The position numbers and the translations under genes were made by a program. Positions 27,147-36,325 of a stretch of DNA of 49,045 nucleotides are shown piece after piece (position 1 is the first letter of the stretch; each line of letters begins with the position of its first letter). Below the pieces are notes generated by a model. That model was not told where the DNA came from. It ran no database searches and saw nothing but the letters and a program-made list of their open reading frames with translations. This stretch comes from Legionellaceae bacterium (GTDB lineage: Bacteria > Pseudomonadota > Gammaproteobacteria > Legionellales > Legionellaceae): NCBI GenBank assembly GCA_030157805.1, contig JAOAUB010000051.1, positions 1 to 49,045 on the forward strand, read 5' to 3'.

Positions 27147-27566
27147 CTAAGTCTCAATCATGTGTCTCCATGCCTGTTGCAGTGGTTCAAAACTACAATT
27201 TTTGCTTGCTTCGGTGATGGCAAGATGAGCTGCTGGTGATAATCTGGGAAGATCTTTTTTGGATGAGTTATTCGAGGGTGAAGTTGGTATTATTACTGAA
27301 ATATTAAGTGAAGTTAGTTGGTGTAGTTTTGCTTTTTGGCGTAGCAAGTCTCGTAATGTCGGCAGAAAAAAACGCAGTTCAGTTGCGAGTGAAACATCGT
27401 CTACTCCAATGCTTAAGCGACCTTGGTTGAATTGAGTAACTTGACAATGTTCTTTTAAAGAAGCTGGAAGAAACTGATTCACTACTGTGTTTAATTGATG
27501 AAGATTGATAATTTGCTGATAAATAGCAGCAAGTTTCTTGTCAAAGCAGTCATTAATTTTTCGCAT
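27147..27566 (-). CDS. dciA: DciA-family (DUF721) helicase loader
   Basis: DciA is the ancestral bacterial factor that helps load replicative helicase DnaB in lineages without DnaC/DnaI. The 139-residue protein has the DUF721 pattern: an N-terminal helix (IINLHQLNTVVNQFLPASLK), a beta/alpha core (VTQFNQGRLSIGVDDVSLATELRFFLPTLRD) and LTSLNISV, then a Ser/Lys/Pro-rich unstructured tail. In other gammaproteobacteria DUF721 genes often neighbour lpxC and secA, which supports the call. Confidence 0.8.
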   Translation of the reverse strand: MRKINDCFDKKLAAIYQQIINLHQLNTVVNQFLPASLKEHCQVTQFNQGRLSIGVDDVSLATELRFFLPTLRDLLRQKAKLHQLTSLNISVIIPTSPSNNSSKKDLPRLSPAAHLAITEASKNCSFEPLQQAWRHMIET

Positions 27567-27653
27567 GGGTTTACTTCAAAGTCCTCTTTTTTGAAGCATA
27601 GCAAATAATATAGGCAGGAACTACCGAATTATTTAAAGAGATTAGGAGTGCGT

Positions 27654-28085
27654 ATGACGGATAGAACTGACAATGATGTAATTTATTTTGCCAAGCTTCA
27701 TTGGATTGTTTTTCTTTGGCCTGTCATTTTATTTTTTGGCGGCATGATGTTAGGGATTGAGTTTTGGCAACTGAAAGAGGTTTCTATCTTTTTAGTGCTG
27801 TTTGCTCTTGTTTGGGGTCTCATCACCTGGGTGAATTATCATTTTTCTTCAATTACGATTAAAAAAAATCAGGTTATTTTGCGTAGTGGTTTTTTAGTTC
27901 GACAAACCATCGACATACCTATAACTAAGATTGAAAGTATTGATATTCGTCAATCGGTTGGTGGTAGTCTCTTGCAGTACGGGTTTTTGATGATCACAGG
28001 GACTGGCGGCACGCGTAATAGTATTAATTTTATTGCTAAACCATTGACTTGCCGTCGTTATATTGAACAATTAACGCATAGTTAG
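27654..28085 (+). CDS. PH-domain (bPH2/YdbS-like) membrane protein
   Basis: The 143-residue protein has two adjacent membrane helices (roughly residues 18-60). A bacterial PH-like domain follows: SSITIKKNQVILRSGFLVRQTIDIPITKIESIDIRQSVGG in two halves, then GTGGTRNSINFIA. Such proteins are predicted inner-membrane components of unknown function. ATG 27654 is preferred, 5 bases after AGGAG; GTG 27648 is two codons earlier. It stands alone between dciA and an IS remnant. Confidence 0.75.
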   Translation: MTDRTDNDVIYFAKLHWIVFLWPVILFFGGMMLGIEFWQLKEVSIFLVLFALVWGLITWVNYHFSSITIKKNQVILRSGFLVRQTIDIPITKIESIDIRQSVGGSLLQYGFLMITGTGGTRNSINFIAKPLTCRRYIEQLTHS

Positions 28086-28147
28086 GGTGTTGCTATGCGT
28101 TTCTTGGTGTTTGAGCGGTTATTAAGAGTGTTCAATATCTAGGAAAT

Positions 28148-28409
28148 GGTCAATCTTTTTTTAGTCAATCTTTTTTTAGTCAATCTAGCTCGACTGCCAA
28201 CTGACCTATTTGTGTGTAAAGCCTCTCTCGTTTTTTTCTAGCGATTTGACGTCCTTTTCATTTTTACCACGAAATAAAAGCTTACTGCCTTCCAATAACA
28301 GCTTTTTCACTTCAAATTCTGATGCTAATTCATTGGTCGTTTTGTGACCTTTTAATGCTTCGATTGCAACTTTTGCTTTAAATTCAGAAATGAACTTTTT
28401 GTGAGCCAT
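28148..28409 (-). pseudogene. IS3-family transposase OrfA remnant
   Basis: From ATG 28409 the frame reads MAHKKFISEFKAKVAIEALKG then HKTTNELASEFEV, typical of the IS3-family OrfA helix-turn-helix start. The expected stretch between EFEV and LLEGSKLLF is deleted, and after DVKSLEK a slip in an A-run ends the frame at 28206. In the shifted frame the sequence continues ERLYTQIGQLAVELD, then TGA where Trp is expected, then LKK. The OrfB catalytic half is absent. It is dead by deletion, frameshift and stop. Confidence 0.8.
28150..28188. repeat. 15-bp tandem repeat within the IS remnant
   Basis: TCAATCTTTTTTTAG occurs twice in direct succession (28150-28164, 28165-28179), followed by a partial third copy. 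On the minus strand each unit encodes the D-stop-LKK end of OrfA, so the array arose by duplicating a piece of the decayed transposase gene. Confidence 0.85.
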
Positions 28410-28514
28410 TTGTAGTCCCAAATACAATGGTTTCTATTCTACACTACGGTCTCTTTTTTGGGGCCACTGCTCTTCAGTCAACTAGGACCACTCGGGTGTA
28501 GTTATGCTGGTCGT

Positions 28515-28540
28515 AACCTCCTGATTGAAAGGTTGTTTTT
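28515..28540 (+). terminator. Weak intrinsic terminator-like hairpin
   Basis: AACCT (28515-28519) can pair with AGGTT (28530-28534), followed by GTTTTT. It might end plus-strand transcription from the PH-domain gene before topA on the opposite strand. The stem is only five pairs. Confidence 0.3.
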
Positions 28541-28613
28541 ACCTTCTATAAGTTGGTTAGTGCCTCGTCAATATTTATTGTTGGGCTGAAGATCAGTGTC
28601 TCGTTGAATAGTT

Positions 28614-30914
28614 TTATTCGTCTTGATGATCTTCCGCGGCATAGTCACAGCCTTCTTTGGGACAGACTAATTGACGACCATGACGTTTTGTTTCTTTGAT
28701 GGTGAGTAACGGCCAGGCGCACTTAGGGCAAGGTTTTGCAATTGGTTCATTCCATAGCGCGTAGTTGCATTTAGGGTATCCGCCGCAAGAGTAGAATATC
28801 TTTCCTTTGCGTGATTTGCGTTTAAGTATATGGGACTCGTTGCATAAGGGGCAGTCAACCTCCGTGTCACCTGGCTTTTCAAGAGGTTCAATGTGTTTGC
28901 AATTAGGGTAATTGGTGCAGCCAATAAAACGGCCAAAGCGTCCCGTTTTGATGAGTAGAGGATGAGTGCACTGGGGACAAGTTCGACCTTCAATAAGGGT
29001 GTTGTTGTTTTCCGTATCGCTTGACTCCGTGGATGACGAGGCTAAATCCTGCGTGTAATCGCAGTCGGGATAACCTGTGCAGCCAATGAATCGCCCTCGT
29101 TTTCCTAAACGGATTGCAAGAGCCTTGTCACATTTGGGACACTTTTCATTAAGGGATTCTGTGGTGACGTCTTTGCGTTGAACGTGCTCGTCGGTTTGGT
29201 CGATCTTCTGAATAAAGGGTTGCCAAAATTCTTCTAATACGGGGATCCATTCACGTTCACCGCGGGAGATGGCATCCAAAGTGTCTTCAAGTTGTGCTGT
29301 GAACTGATAATCCACGTATTGGGTAAAATAACCCGTTAAAAAGCGGATCACAATTCGCGCTACATCTGTTGGGACAAAACGCTTTTTACTGACAATGACG
29401 TAATTACGTTGTTGTAGCGTGTGAATAATAGACGCGTAAGTGGAGGGGCGCCCTATATCATGTTCTTCTAAAGCTTTCACCAGCGATGCTTCAGAATAGC
29501 GTGGAGGGGGTTCCGTCACATGTTCTGTCATGATGATGTCGGTCGTATTGACGGTTTCATTTAAAGAGAAGCTCGGGAGTAAAGTTGTGGTGTCATCTTC
29601 GGAGCTGCTATCATCTTTGCCTTCTTCGTAAACGGAAAGAAAACCAGGAAAAGTGATGGTGGAGCCGTTTGCTCTCAAGGTGTTTCCTGCGCCACAGCTA
29701 AAATCGACGGCCACGGTATCAAGCAGCGCATCCGCCATTTGTGATGCGATGGTTCTTTTCCAGATGAGGCTATACAGTTTGGCTTGATCGGGGGTTAAAT
29801 AGTCTTTTAAAGGTTCAGGAGTATTGCCAATCGATGTCGGGCGTATCGCTTCATGGGCTTCTTGTGCGTTTTTAGACTTGGTTTTATAAACACGTGGTGT
29901 GTCGGGGCAATAGCTGGCACCAAATTGTTTGTTGATGATTTCACGAATTTCAGTAATGGCTTCAGCGGCTAAGTTAACCGAATCGGTACGCATATAAGTA
30001 ATCAGTCCGACGGTGCCTTCCCCAATGTCAATTCCTTCATAGAGTTGTTGCGCTACGGTCATTGTTTTACGAGCAGTAAATCCAAGCTTGCGAGCCGCTT
30101 CTTGCTGCAGTGTAGAGGTAATAAATGGTGCATAAGGTTTTCGTTTGCGTTGTTTTTTTTCGATATGAGATACAACCAATTTTCCGGAGGCCTGTTTTAA
30201 AAGACTCTCGCGAATTTGGCCTGCTTCATCGTTGCTTTTAATGGTGAATTGTTGCAATTTTTCATGGTTGTAATGGGTAAGTCGGGCTTCAAATTGTGTT
30301 TTATCATGGTCGCACTTTGCGATGATGCGCCAGTATTCTTGCGGAATAAATCGCTCAATTTCCTCTTCCCGTTCAACAATCATTCGTAATGCCGGGCTTT
30401 GTACTCGGCCTGCTGAAAGCCCGCGTTGAACTTTTTTCCATAGCAAGGGTGAAAGATTAAAGCCGACGAGATAATCTAAAGCGCGTCGTGCTTGTTGTGC
30501 GTCCACGAGGTCCTTTGCAATTTCACGAGGATTTTTTATGGCCTCCTGAACGGCTGACTTAGTGATTTCATTGAAGAAGATACGTTGAACTGTTTTATTA
30601 ACAAGCAGCTTTTTCTCTTTCATGACTTCATAAACGTGCCATGAAATCGCCTCACCTTCGCGATCAGGGTCAGTTGCGAGCAATAATGAGTCAGCTTTTT
30701 TTAGCGCTTTAGCGATAGCATCAACATGTTTAGCATTTTTTTCAATGATCGTGTACGTCATTGCAAAATGTTGTGCTGGATCGACGGAGCCTTTTTTGCG
30801 GGGTAGGTCCCGCACATGCCCATAAGAGGCAAGGACTTCATAATCATTACCTAAATATTTTTTAATGGTTTTTGCTTTAGCGGGGGATTCAACAACAACA
30901 AGGTGTTTGGTCAT
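28614..30914 (-). CDS. topA: DNA topoisomerase I
   Basis: TopA is the type IA topoisomerase that relaxes negative supercoils. The 766-residue protein has the Toprim domain (VVVESPAKAKTIKKYLG; DPDREGEAI near residue 95), the SAGRVQSPALR segment, the catalytic tyrosine in GLITYMRTDS, HEAIRPT, and a C-terminal tail of about four zinc-binding four-cysteine units, CPKC-, CPQC-, CPLC- and CPKC-led, with FIGCTGYP/FIGCTNYP repeats. ATG 30914 (MTKHLVVVES) is chosen over the open frame to 30971. It follows smg on the same strand, the common dprA-smg-topA order. Confidence 0.97.
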   Translation of the reverse strand: MTKHLVVVESPAKAKTIKKYLGNDYEVLASYGHVRDLPRKKGSVDPAQHFAMTYTIIEKNAKHVDAIAKALKKADSLLLATDPDREGEAISWHVYEVMKEKKLLVNKTVQRIFFNEITKSAVQEAIKNPREIAKDLVDAQQARRALDYLVGFNLSPLLWKKVQRGLSAGRVQSPALRMIVEREEEIERFIPQEYWRIIAKCDHDKTQFEARLTHYNHEKLQQFTIKSNDEAGQIRESLLKQASGKLVVSHIEKKQRKRKPYAPFITSTLQQEAARKLGFTARKTMTVAQQLYEGIDIGEGTVGLITYMRTDSVNLAAEAITEIREIINKQFGASYCPDTPRVYKTKSKNAQEAHEAIRPTSIGNTPEPLKDYLTPDQAKLYSLIWKRTIASQMADALLDTVAVDFSCGAGNTLRANGSTITFPGFLSVYEEGKDDSSSEDDTTTLLPSFSLNETVNTTDIIMTEHVTEPPPRYSEASLVKALEEHDIGRPSTYASIIHTLQQRNYVIVSKKRFVPTDVARIVIRFLTGYFTQYVDYQFTAQLEDTLDAISRGEREWIPVLEEFWQPFIQKIDQTDEHVQRKDVTTESLNEKCPKCDKALAIRLGKRGRFIGCTGYPDCDYTQDLASSSTESSDTENNNTLIEGRTCPQCTHPLLIKTGRFGRFIGCTNYPNCKHIEPLEKPGDTEVDCPLCNESHILKRKSRKGKIFYSCGGYPKCNYALWNEPIAKPCPKCAWPLLTIKETKRHGRQLVCPKEGCDYAAEDHQDE

Positions 30915-31010
30915 GGGAACATTGGCCTTTCTGGGTAAACTCGACACATGATAATTTTGTAGTCGATACAAAAATCAATTGATGGGCAGAGTATATCGTC
31001 ATAATTAAAG

Positions 31011-31457
31011 TTAATGAAGTGGAAGTCGATCTTCTTTTTGATACAATACTAAATCTAGAAAAGCAAGTTGTTTCGGATTAAGTTGCTCCGCCAAGGTGTT
31101 GCGAATGGCCCATTTTGTTTCTTGTAATGTGACGAAAGAGGAGTCAGAAAAGAGTAGTTGGTGGATAATTTCTTCAATGGCTTCAGCGGCAATAACATCA
31201 AGACGCATTAAGCGTACTACAAATTGATAGCTGGCTTTCGTTAATTTAAATTGTTCTTCAGGCGTGAAAATTCGTATGCTTTCTTTTTTGCGTTGATTAA
31301 TGATAGGGTTGCCATTATTAGACATTAAAAGGTTGTCTAAAGGGGAGTCTTCAGTAGAAACCGCGGTGTTGGGTTCATTTTTTGGGTTGGATTCTTTGAT
31401 TTGCGTCAAAGTTTTTTCAAAAAAATTCATTAACATTTCAAATAGATTGTCTTTCAT
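31011..31457 (-). CDS. smg: Smg/DUF494 family protein
   Basis: Smg is a conserved protein of unknown function, usually encoded with dprA and topA. The 148 residues begin MKDNLFEMLMNFFEK, close to the typical start MFDVLMYLFE. A variable polar linker follows, then the conserved helical C-terminus (RIFTPEEQFKLTKASYQFV to LAFLDLVLYQKE). ATG 31457 has GAGGTG upstream and overlaps the dprA stop by four bases (ATGA), indicating coupled translation. Confidence 0.88.
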   Translation of the reverse strand: MKDNLFEMLMNFFEKTLTQIKESNPKNEPNTAVSTEDSPLDNLLMSNNGNPIINQRKKESIRIFTPEEQFKLTKASYQFVVRLMRLDVIAAEAIEEIIHQLLFSDSSFVTLQETKWAIRNTLAEQLNPKQLAFLDLVLYQKEDRLPLH

Positions 31458-32548
31458 AAACCACACCTCATATAGCCGCCAGGAACTGCTTTAATGACAC
31501 CTTTTAATTCTAGTGTTGCAAGATTACAAGCCACTTCTTCAAAACTCAAACCACTTTTTGCCATAATTTGGTTCGCGGTGGTGATCTCAAAACTTAAACA
31601 ATTTACAAGGTTTTCCTCTTCTATGGCAAGGAGTAATTTAGATTCGGTTGGAGGGCTGGATAAGTTATCCAATCCCAACTCGTCTAAAATGTCAGCGACG
31701 GAAGTCACTAAACGTGCGCCTTGTTGCAGTAAATGATGGCAACCCTGTGTTTTAGGGTTGTTTATGGATCCGGGTATTGCCATAACATCACGATGTTGCT
31801 CAAGCGCCAAGCGCGCGGTGATTAATGAACCGCTCTTAATTGCAGCTTCAACAACCAAAATGGCTAATGACAACCCACTTATTATACGATTTCTTCGAGG
31901 GAAATGTCCAGCAGTTGGTGCGCTACCTAGTGGAAACTCACTGATAACTAAGCCTTTTTCGGTGATTTTTTCTGCGAGATGTTGATGCCGATAAGGGTAA
32001 ATGCGATTAATGCCGGTTCCTAGCACGGCAATAGTTTGACCATCGGCATCAAGACAGCCCTGATGGGCTTCGCTATCAATACCGAGCGCAAGACCACTGA
32101 CAAGGGTGATTTTTTCTAATGCTAATTCGTAAGCAAAACGTTTTGCAATTTCTCGTCCACTGATTGAGGGGTGACGCGTACCTACGATGCCTAACGTTTT
32201 TGATTCTAGGCAGGATAAATTGCCCGCGGCATAAAGGGCGATAGGTGGATCATGAATTTCGCGTAGTAATGCGGGGTAACTAGGATGCTCCCAAGTCAGT
32301 AAATGATGTTTTTCATCCTTTTGTTTCCATGCTAAATCAGCATCAACGTCGTGTAAATTAAATTGAGAAATAGCATGGGCCAGCTTTTCCGGCAAACCGG
32401 CTGTGATGAGTTCTTCTTTGGAGAGTTGGAAGAGGGCTGCAAGATCGGGCCATCGTGCTAAGAGTTTTTGAGTAATTTTTGGGCCAATACCGGGGATACG
32501 ATTGAGGGCTAAAAAATAAATTGTATTCTCGTTGGGACTTTGGTTCAT
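31454..32548 (-). CDS. dprA: DNA-processing protein DprA
   Basis: DprA binds incoming single-stranded DNA and loads RecA during natural transformation. The 364 residues have an N-terminal helix-hairpin-helix part (LNRIPGIGPKITQKLL), a Rossmann-like core (GIVGTRHPS; SGLALGIDSEAHQGCL; AVLGTGINRIYP; FPRRNRIISGLS; AIPGSINNPKTQGCHHLL) and a C-terminal winged-helix DML1-like domain. It diverges from def, the standard arrangement. Competence itself cannot be judged from this window. Confidence 0.96.
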   Translation of the reverse strand: MNQSPNENTIYFLALNRIPGIGPKITQKLLARWPDLAALFQLSKEELITAGLPEKLAHAISQFNLHDVDADLAWKQKDEKHHLLTWEHPSYPALLREIHDPPIALYAAGNLSCLESKTLGIVGTRHPSISGREIAKRFAYELALEKITLVSGLALGIDSEAHQGCLDADGQTIAVLGTGINRIYPYRHQHLAEKITEKGLVISEFPLGSAPTAGHFPRRNRIISGLSLAILVVEAAIKSGSLITARLALEQHRDVMAIPGSINNPKTQGCHHLLQQGARLVTSVADILDELGLDNLSSPPTESKLLLAIEEENLVNCLSFEITTANQIMAKSGLSFEEVACNLATLELKGVIKAVPGGYMRCGL

Positions 32549-32692
32549 TTAAAATTTCACTTGAGTTGTGTTCTTGCTGGTTGGAGATACGATCCTAAGC
32601 TAAATTAGGGTTACTTCCAACTCCCCAACTTGCAGTCAAGGCAGAGATTCGCGATAATACTTAGCCTTTATGTTTTGGATGAATACCGACGT

Positions 32693-33199
32693 ATGACAAT
32701 TCTAAAAGTCGTTTACCTGCCGAATCCTGTGTTGCGTCAAGTGGGTAAGCCAGTTGAGAAATTTGATGCTGAATTGCACACTTTAATTGATGACATGTTT
32801 GAAACGATGTATCACACGAAAGGCGTTGGCCTGGCGGCACCTCAGATTGGTATTAGCTTGCAATTGGCGGTTGTGGATGTGATTGGCGATAAAACACAGC
32901 AATTTGTTCTGGCTAACCCTAAAATTATTGCTTCGGAAGGACAAGCTGAATATCAAGAGGGATGTTTGTCGGTTCCTGGTGCGTACGATACGGTGATACG
33001 GGCGGATAAAGTAACGCTTCAAGCGCAAGATCGTTTTGGTGACATTTTTGAACTTACCGCAGACGGTCTATTGGGTGAATGTTTTCAGCACGAAGTGGAT
33101 CATTTACAGGGCAAATTATTTATTGATTTATTATCGCCTTTAAAGCGCGGAATGGCGAGACGACGTATGGATAAATACTTGCGCAGTCCTAAATCATGA
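32693..33199 (+). CDS. def: Peptide deformylase
   Basis: Def removes the formyl group from nascent proteins using a metal ion. The 168-residue enzyme carries the three family motifs: GVGLAAPQIG near residue 45, EGCLSVP near 90 (metal-binding Cys) and QHEVDHLQG near 132 (two metal His and the catalytic Glu). ATG 32693 gives the typical start MTILKVVYLPNPVLR; the frame is open to 32630 without support. It overlaps fmt by four bases. Confidence 0.97.
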   Translation: MTILKVVYLPNPVLRQVGKPVEKFDAELHTLIDDMFETMYHTKGVGLAAPQIGISLQLAVVDVIGDKTQQFVLANPKIIASEGQAEYQEGCLSVPGAYDTVIRADKVTLQAQDRFGDIFELTADGLLGECFQHEVDHLQGKLFIDLLSPLKRGMARRRMDKYLRSPKS

Positions 33200-34155
33200 T
33201 TAATCCAGCTTCACGAGCATTACGAATTGTTTTTGCAGGAACTCCTGAGTTTGGTCTTCCTTGTCTTGATGCTTTGTGGCGTTCAACGCACCAATTGGTT
33301 GCAGTTTATACTCAACCAGACAGACCAACTGGCCGAGGACAATTGACGCAGTTTTCTCCCGTGAAGCAATGGGGGCTTGATCATCATCTTCCTGTTTACC
33401 AGCCTGTTAATTTTAAAAGTCACGAAGCTATTGAGAAATTGGCTTGTTTGAAGCCGGATGTGATCGTGGTGATTGCTTATGGATTATTGTTACCGTCGGC
33501 GGTTTTAAATCTTGCACCCTTAGGGTGTATTAATGTACATGCCTCCTTGTTACCACGTTGGCGTGGTGCTTCGCCGATTCAACAAGCGATTTTGCACGGT
33601 GATAAGACGTCGGGTGTGAGTATTATGAACATGGATGTTGGCTTGGACACCGGGCCTGTTTTTACCTGTGCCAGTGTTGACATTGCCCAAGATGAGACTG
33701 CAGGCAGTTTGCATGATAAGTTAACCGTTCTTGCAGTCGCTCCTTTATTGGCAACCTTGGACAACTTGTTAAAGGGTCAAAGTCAACCTATTCCGCAAGA
33801 GGACCAACAATCCACTTATGCGCCTAAAATCAACAAGGAAGACGCGCATATTGATTGGAAATTGTCAGCACACACGATAGATCGACAAATTAGAGCATAT
33901 ACTCCCTGGCCCATAGCACGAACTTACGGTCATGGAGAGCTTATCCGTATTCATAAAGCCCATGTGTTGCCTGGTGATGTTCATGCTGCGCCGGGACGCA
34001 TTTTAAGCATTGACAAGGAAGGGATGGTCGTAGCGACGGCTCAAGACAGGCTCTGTGTTGAGCGCTTGCAATTCGCGGGGGGTAAAGTCATGTCTGTTGC
34101 TGATTGGGTGAATGGCGGACGGGCGCAGTCCTTTATGAATGCGATTCTAGAATGA
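33196..34155 (+). CDS. fmt: Methionyl-tRNA formyltransferase
   Basis: Fmt formylates initiator Met-tRNA with 10-formyl-THF. The 319-residue protein shows VFAGTPEFGLPCLDAL, VYTQPDRPTGRGQ, INVHASLLPRWRGASPIQ (catalytic Asn/His), MDVGLDTGPV with the catalytic Asp, and a C-terminal OB-like tRNA-binding domain. It overlaps def at the start and rsmB at the end (ATGA both times), so the def-fmt-rsmB set is tightly coupled. Confidence 0.97.
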   Translation: MINPASRALRIVFAGTPEFGLPCLDALWRSTHQLVAVYTQPDRPTGRGQLTQFSPVKQWGLDHHLPVYQPVNFKSHEAIEKLACLKPDVIVVIAYGLLLPSAVLNLAPLGCINVHASLLPRWRGASPIQQAILHGDKTSGVSIMNMDVGLDTGPVFTCASVDIAQDETAGSLHDKLTVLAVAPLLATLDNLLKGQSQPIPQEDQQSTYAPKINKEDAHIDWKLSAHTIDRQIRAYTPWPIARTYGHGELIRIHKAHVLPGDVHAAPGRILSIDKEGMVVATAQDRLCVERLQFAGGKVMSVADWVNGGRAQSFMNAILE

Positions 34156-35447
34156 ACGTCGCGCATGATCGCCTCAACGCGGTTAAAATTCTAACCCAAT
34201 TATTAACAAACAAACGCTCACTTTCACATGCTTTTGGGGCGGAGGATGCTGTATCTCCGTTGACCAAGGCGATTTGTTTTGGTGTGTGTCGACATTATTA
34301 TCGTCTGCAAGCCGTAGCGCAACACCTCATGCCCAAGCGGCAAAAGTCACCTGCGGTTTGGATTGTTCTTTTAGTAGGTCTTTATCAACTTCTTTACTTA
34401 GAGCAACCGTCCTATGCTGTCGTCAAAGAAACGGTGGACGTGTTAGATCGATTACACCTTCGTTGGGCTAAAGGGTTTGTTAATGCAACCCTCAGGACGT
34501 TTTGTCGTTCGCGGGATGCTATTTTGGCGACGTTGAATTTGGCGGAGAACGATGAATTTATTCATGGGCATCCCATGTGGTTGTTGGCGGCGATTCAAGA
34601 GGATTGGCCTCAATATTGGCAAAAAATAGCTGAGGCCAATGATGTTCATCCCCCCATGAGTTTACGTGTTAATTTAAGTAAAATAAGTCGTGATGAGTAC
34701 CTTAAAAAACTGCAAATTGTTGGCTTGATGGCTCGAGTTCAAACTTTTTCTCATGCAGGGTTAACGCTCGAAAAGGCCTGTTCGGTGCACGAGTTGCCTG
34801 GCTTTGAGCAGGGGGAGGTGTCCTTGCAAGACGAAGCGGCACAATTGGCGGCGTCTTTATTGCAGCTTCAGTCAGGACTGCGCGTGTTAGATGCGTGTGC
34901 TGCACCTGGCGGTAAAACATGCCATCTTCTTGAGACCGAGCCGGCGCTTGCAGAGTGTGTGGCGTTAGACATCAGCGAGTCACGTTTGATGCAGGTGCGG
35001 GAGAATTTGACGCGGCTAGGTCTTCATGCGACCCTAAAACAAGGTGATGCGGCCAAGCCTTCCGATTGGTGGGATGGTCAGTTATTTGACCGTATTTTGT
35101 TGGATGCACCGTGCTCCGCAATTGGCGTTATTCGGAGGCATCCTGATATTAAACTGCTGCGCACGAAAGACGAGATTGAACAAGCCGTTGCTACTCAACG
35201 TGCAGTACTTCAGAGTTTATGGCCACTTTTGCGTGAAGGTGGCATGATGGTTTACGCAACATGCTCTATTATGGAGTGTGAAAACGAGCAGCAAATTGCG
35301 CGTTTTATTGATGAGCATCCGACACAGTGCGAGTTGGTGGTTGCTGATTACGCGTGGGGTCATTTTACCGGACATGGTTGGCAAATTTTGCCAGGCGAAG
35401 GTGATTGTGACGGATTTTTTTACAGCGTTTTATTAAAGAAAAGCTAA
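34152..35447 (+). CDS. rsmB: 16S rRNA m5C967 methyltransferase RsmB
   Basis: RsmB methylates cytosine 967 of 16S rRNA. The 431 residues have an N-terminal NusB-like helical domain (about 1-140) and a Rossmann methyltransferase domain with SAM motif LDACAAPGGKTCHLLE and the two catalytic cysteines in DAPCSAIGVIRRHPD and YATCSIMECENE. ATG 34152 overlaps the fmt stop. trkA, a frequent neighbour, is replaced by parB nine bases downstream. Confidence 0.95.
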   Translation: MNVAHDRLNAVKILTQLLTNKRSLSHAFGAEDAVSPLTKAICFGVCRHYYRLQAVAQHLMPKRQKSPAVWIVLLVGLYQLLYLEQPSYAVVKETVDVLDRLHLRWAKGFVNATLRTFCRSRDAILATLNLAENDEFIHGHPMWLLAAIQEDWPQYWQKIAEANDVHPPMSLRVNLSKISRDEYLKKLQIVGLMARVQTFSHAGLTLEKACSVHELPGFEQGEVSLQDEAAQLAASLLQLQSGLRVLDACAAPGGKTCHLLETEPALAECVALDISESRLMQVRENLTRLGLHATLKQGDAAKPSDWWDGQLFDRILLDAPCSAIGVIRRHPDIKLLRTKDEIEQAVATQRAVLQSLWPLLREGGMMVYATCSIMECENEQQIARFIDEHPTQCELVVADYAWGHFTGHGWQILPGEGDCDGFFYSVLLKKS

Positions 35448-35455
35448 TCTTAACG

Positions 35456-36253
35456 ATGTCTACCGAAACTCTATTTCAATTACTTCCGATGGAGTCGCTG
35501 ACGAGTGGGCGATATCAGCCTCGCCTTGATTTTGAGATTGGTGCTTTGCAAGAGTTGGCACAATCCATTTTAAGCCAAGGTTTGATCGAGCCTATTATCG
35601 TGCGCGAAATGTCACGACAATGCTATGAAATTATTGCGGGCGAACGTCGTTGGCGTGCAGCAACGTTGGCAGGATTAAAAGAGGTTCCCTGCCTGATAGG
35701 CCTTTATACAGATGAGCAAGCGGCGACGTTGACCCTGGTTGAAAATATTCAACGTGAATCCTTGAATGTGATTGAAGAGGCGTTGGCTTATAAACGTTTG
35801 GTCGATGAATTTAATTTGCAGCAAGATGAAATCGCCATTTTAGTTGGAAAATCACGCAGTCATATCGCGAACTTACTTCGTGTGTTGACGCTTTGCGATA
35901 AGGTTCAGGAAAAAATTCGCGCAGGCGTTTTATCGTTAGGGCATGCCCGGGTTTTAGTGGGACTGTCGGTTGCGACGCAAATGGATTTGGCGAGCCAGGT
36001 TGAACTCAAGCAGTGGCCTGTTCGGTATTTGGAGGAGAAAGTTCGCTCTTTCAAAAAAGATAGCCTTAGAGTGCCGGAAAAGCACACGTTGGATTGTGAT
36101 GTTGAGCATTTGCAGGTGACGTTATCTGAGCAAATCGGGGCTCCTGTGCATATTGTGACAGATGATTCCATGGGCGGTTTATTACAGATTAAATTTTTTG
36201 ATAATGATACACTAGCAGGGCTTCTTGAGCGTATGGGCTTGCGTTATGATTGA
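35456..36253 (+). CDS. parB: ParB/Spo0J family protein without a nearby parA
   Basis: ParB proteins are CTP-dependent DNA clamps that load at parS and act with ParA in chromosome segregation. The 265-residue protein has the expected order: SGRYQPRLDFEIGALQELAQSI start, CTP-binding region with GLIEPIIVRE and GERRWRAA, ENIQRESLNVIEEA, a helix-turn-helix (VGKSRSHIANLLRVL) and a C-terminal segment ending LLERMGLRYD. No parA is adjacent; it sits behind rsmB in the translation operon. It may be the main chromosomal ParB or a second paralogue. Confidence 0.88.
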   Translation: MSTETLFQLLPMESLTSGRYQPRLDFEIGALQELAQSILSQGLIEPIIVREMSRQCYEIIAGERRWRAATLAGLKEVPCLIGLYTDEQAATLTLVENIQRESLNVIEEALAYKRLVDEFNLQQDEIAILVGKSRSHIANLLRVLTLCDKVQEKIRAGVLSLGHARVLVGLSVATQMDLASQVELKQWPVRYLEEKVRSFKKDSLRVPEKHTLDCDVEHLQVTLSEQIGAPVHIVTDDSMGGLLQIKFFDNDTLAGLLERMGLRYD

Positions 36254-36325
36254 CTTGTGCACAGGCATTGCTACTCGAGAAGTGAGCCGTTTAATTTGAA
36301 GATTACTTGTTAAGGGAAACGATAC

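Larger units (their letters stand above)
28148..28470 (-). mobile_element. Fragment of an IS3-family insertion sequence
   Basis: The left end survives. Minus-strand AGTGGCCCCAAAAAAGAGAC (about 28450-28469) resembles the terminal repeat of IS3-group elements and precedes the broken orfA. The right end and orfB are gone; the sequence stops at a 15-base tandem repeat. No target duplication was identified. Confidence 0.55.

Noticed and set aside
28150-28188. CRISPR-like or regulatory repeat array
   Set aside because: The 15-bp units are direct tandem copies without spacers and derive from the dead transposase reading frame.
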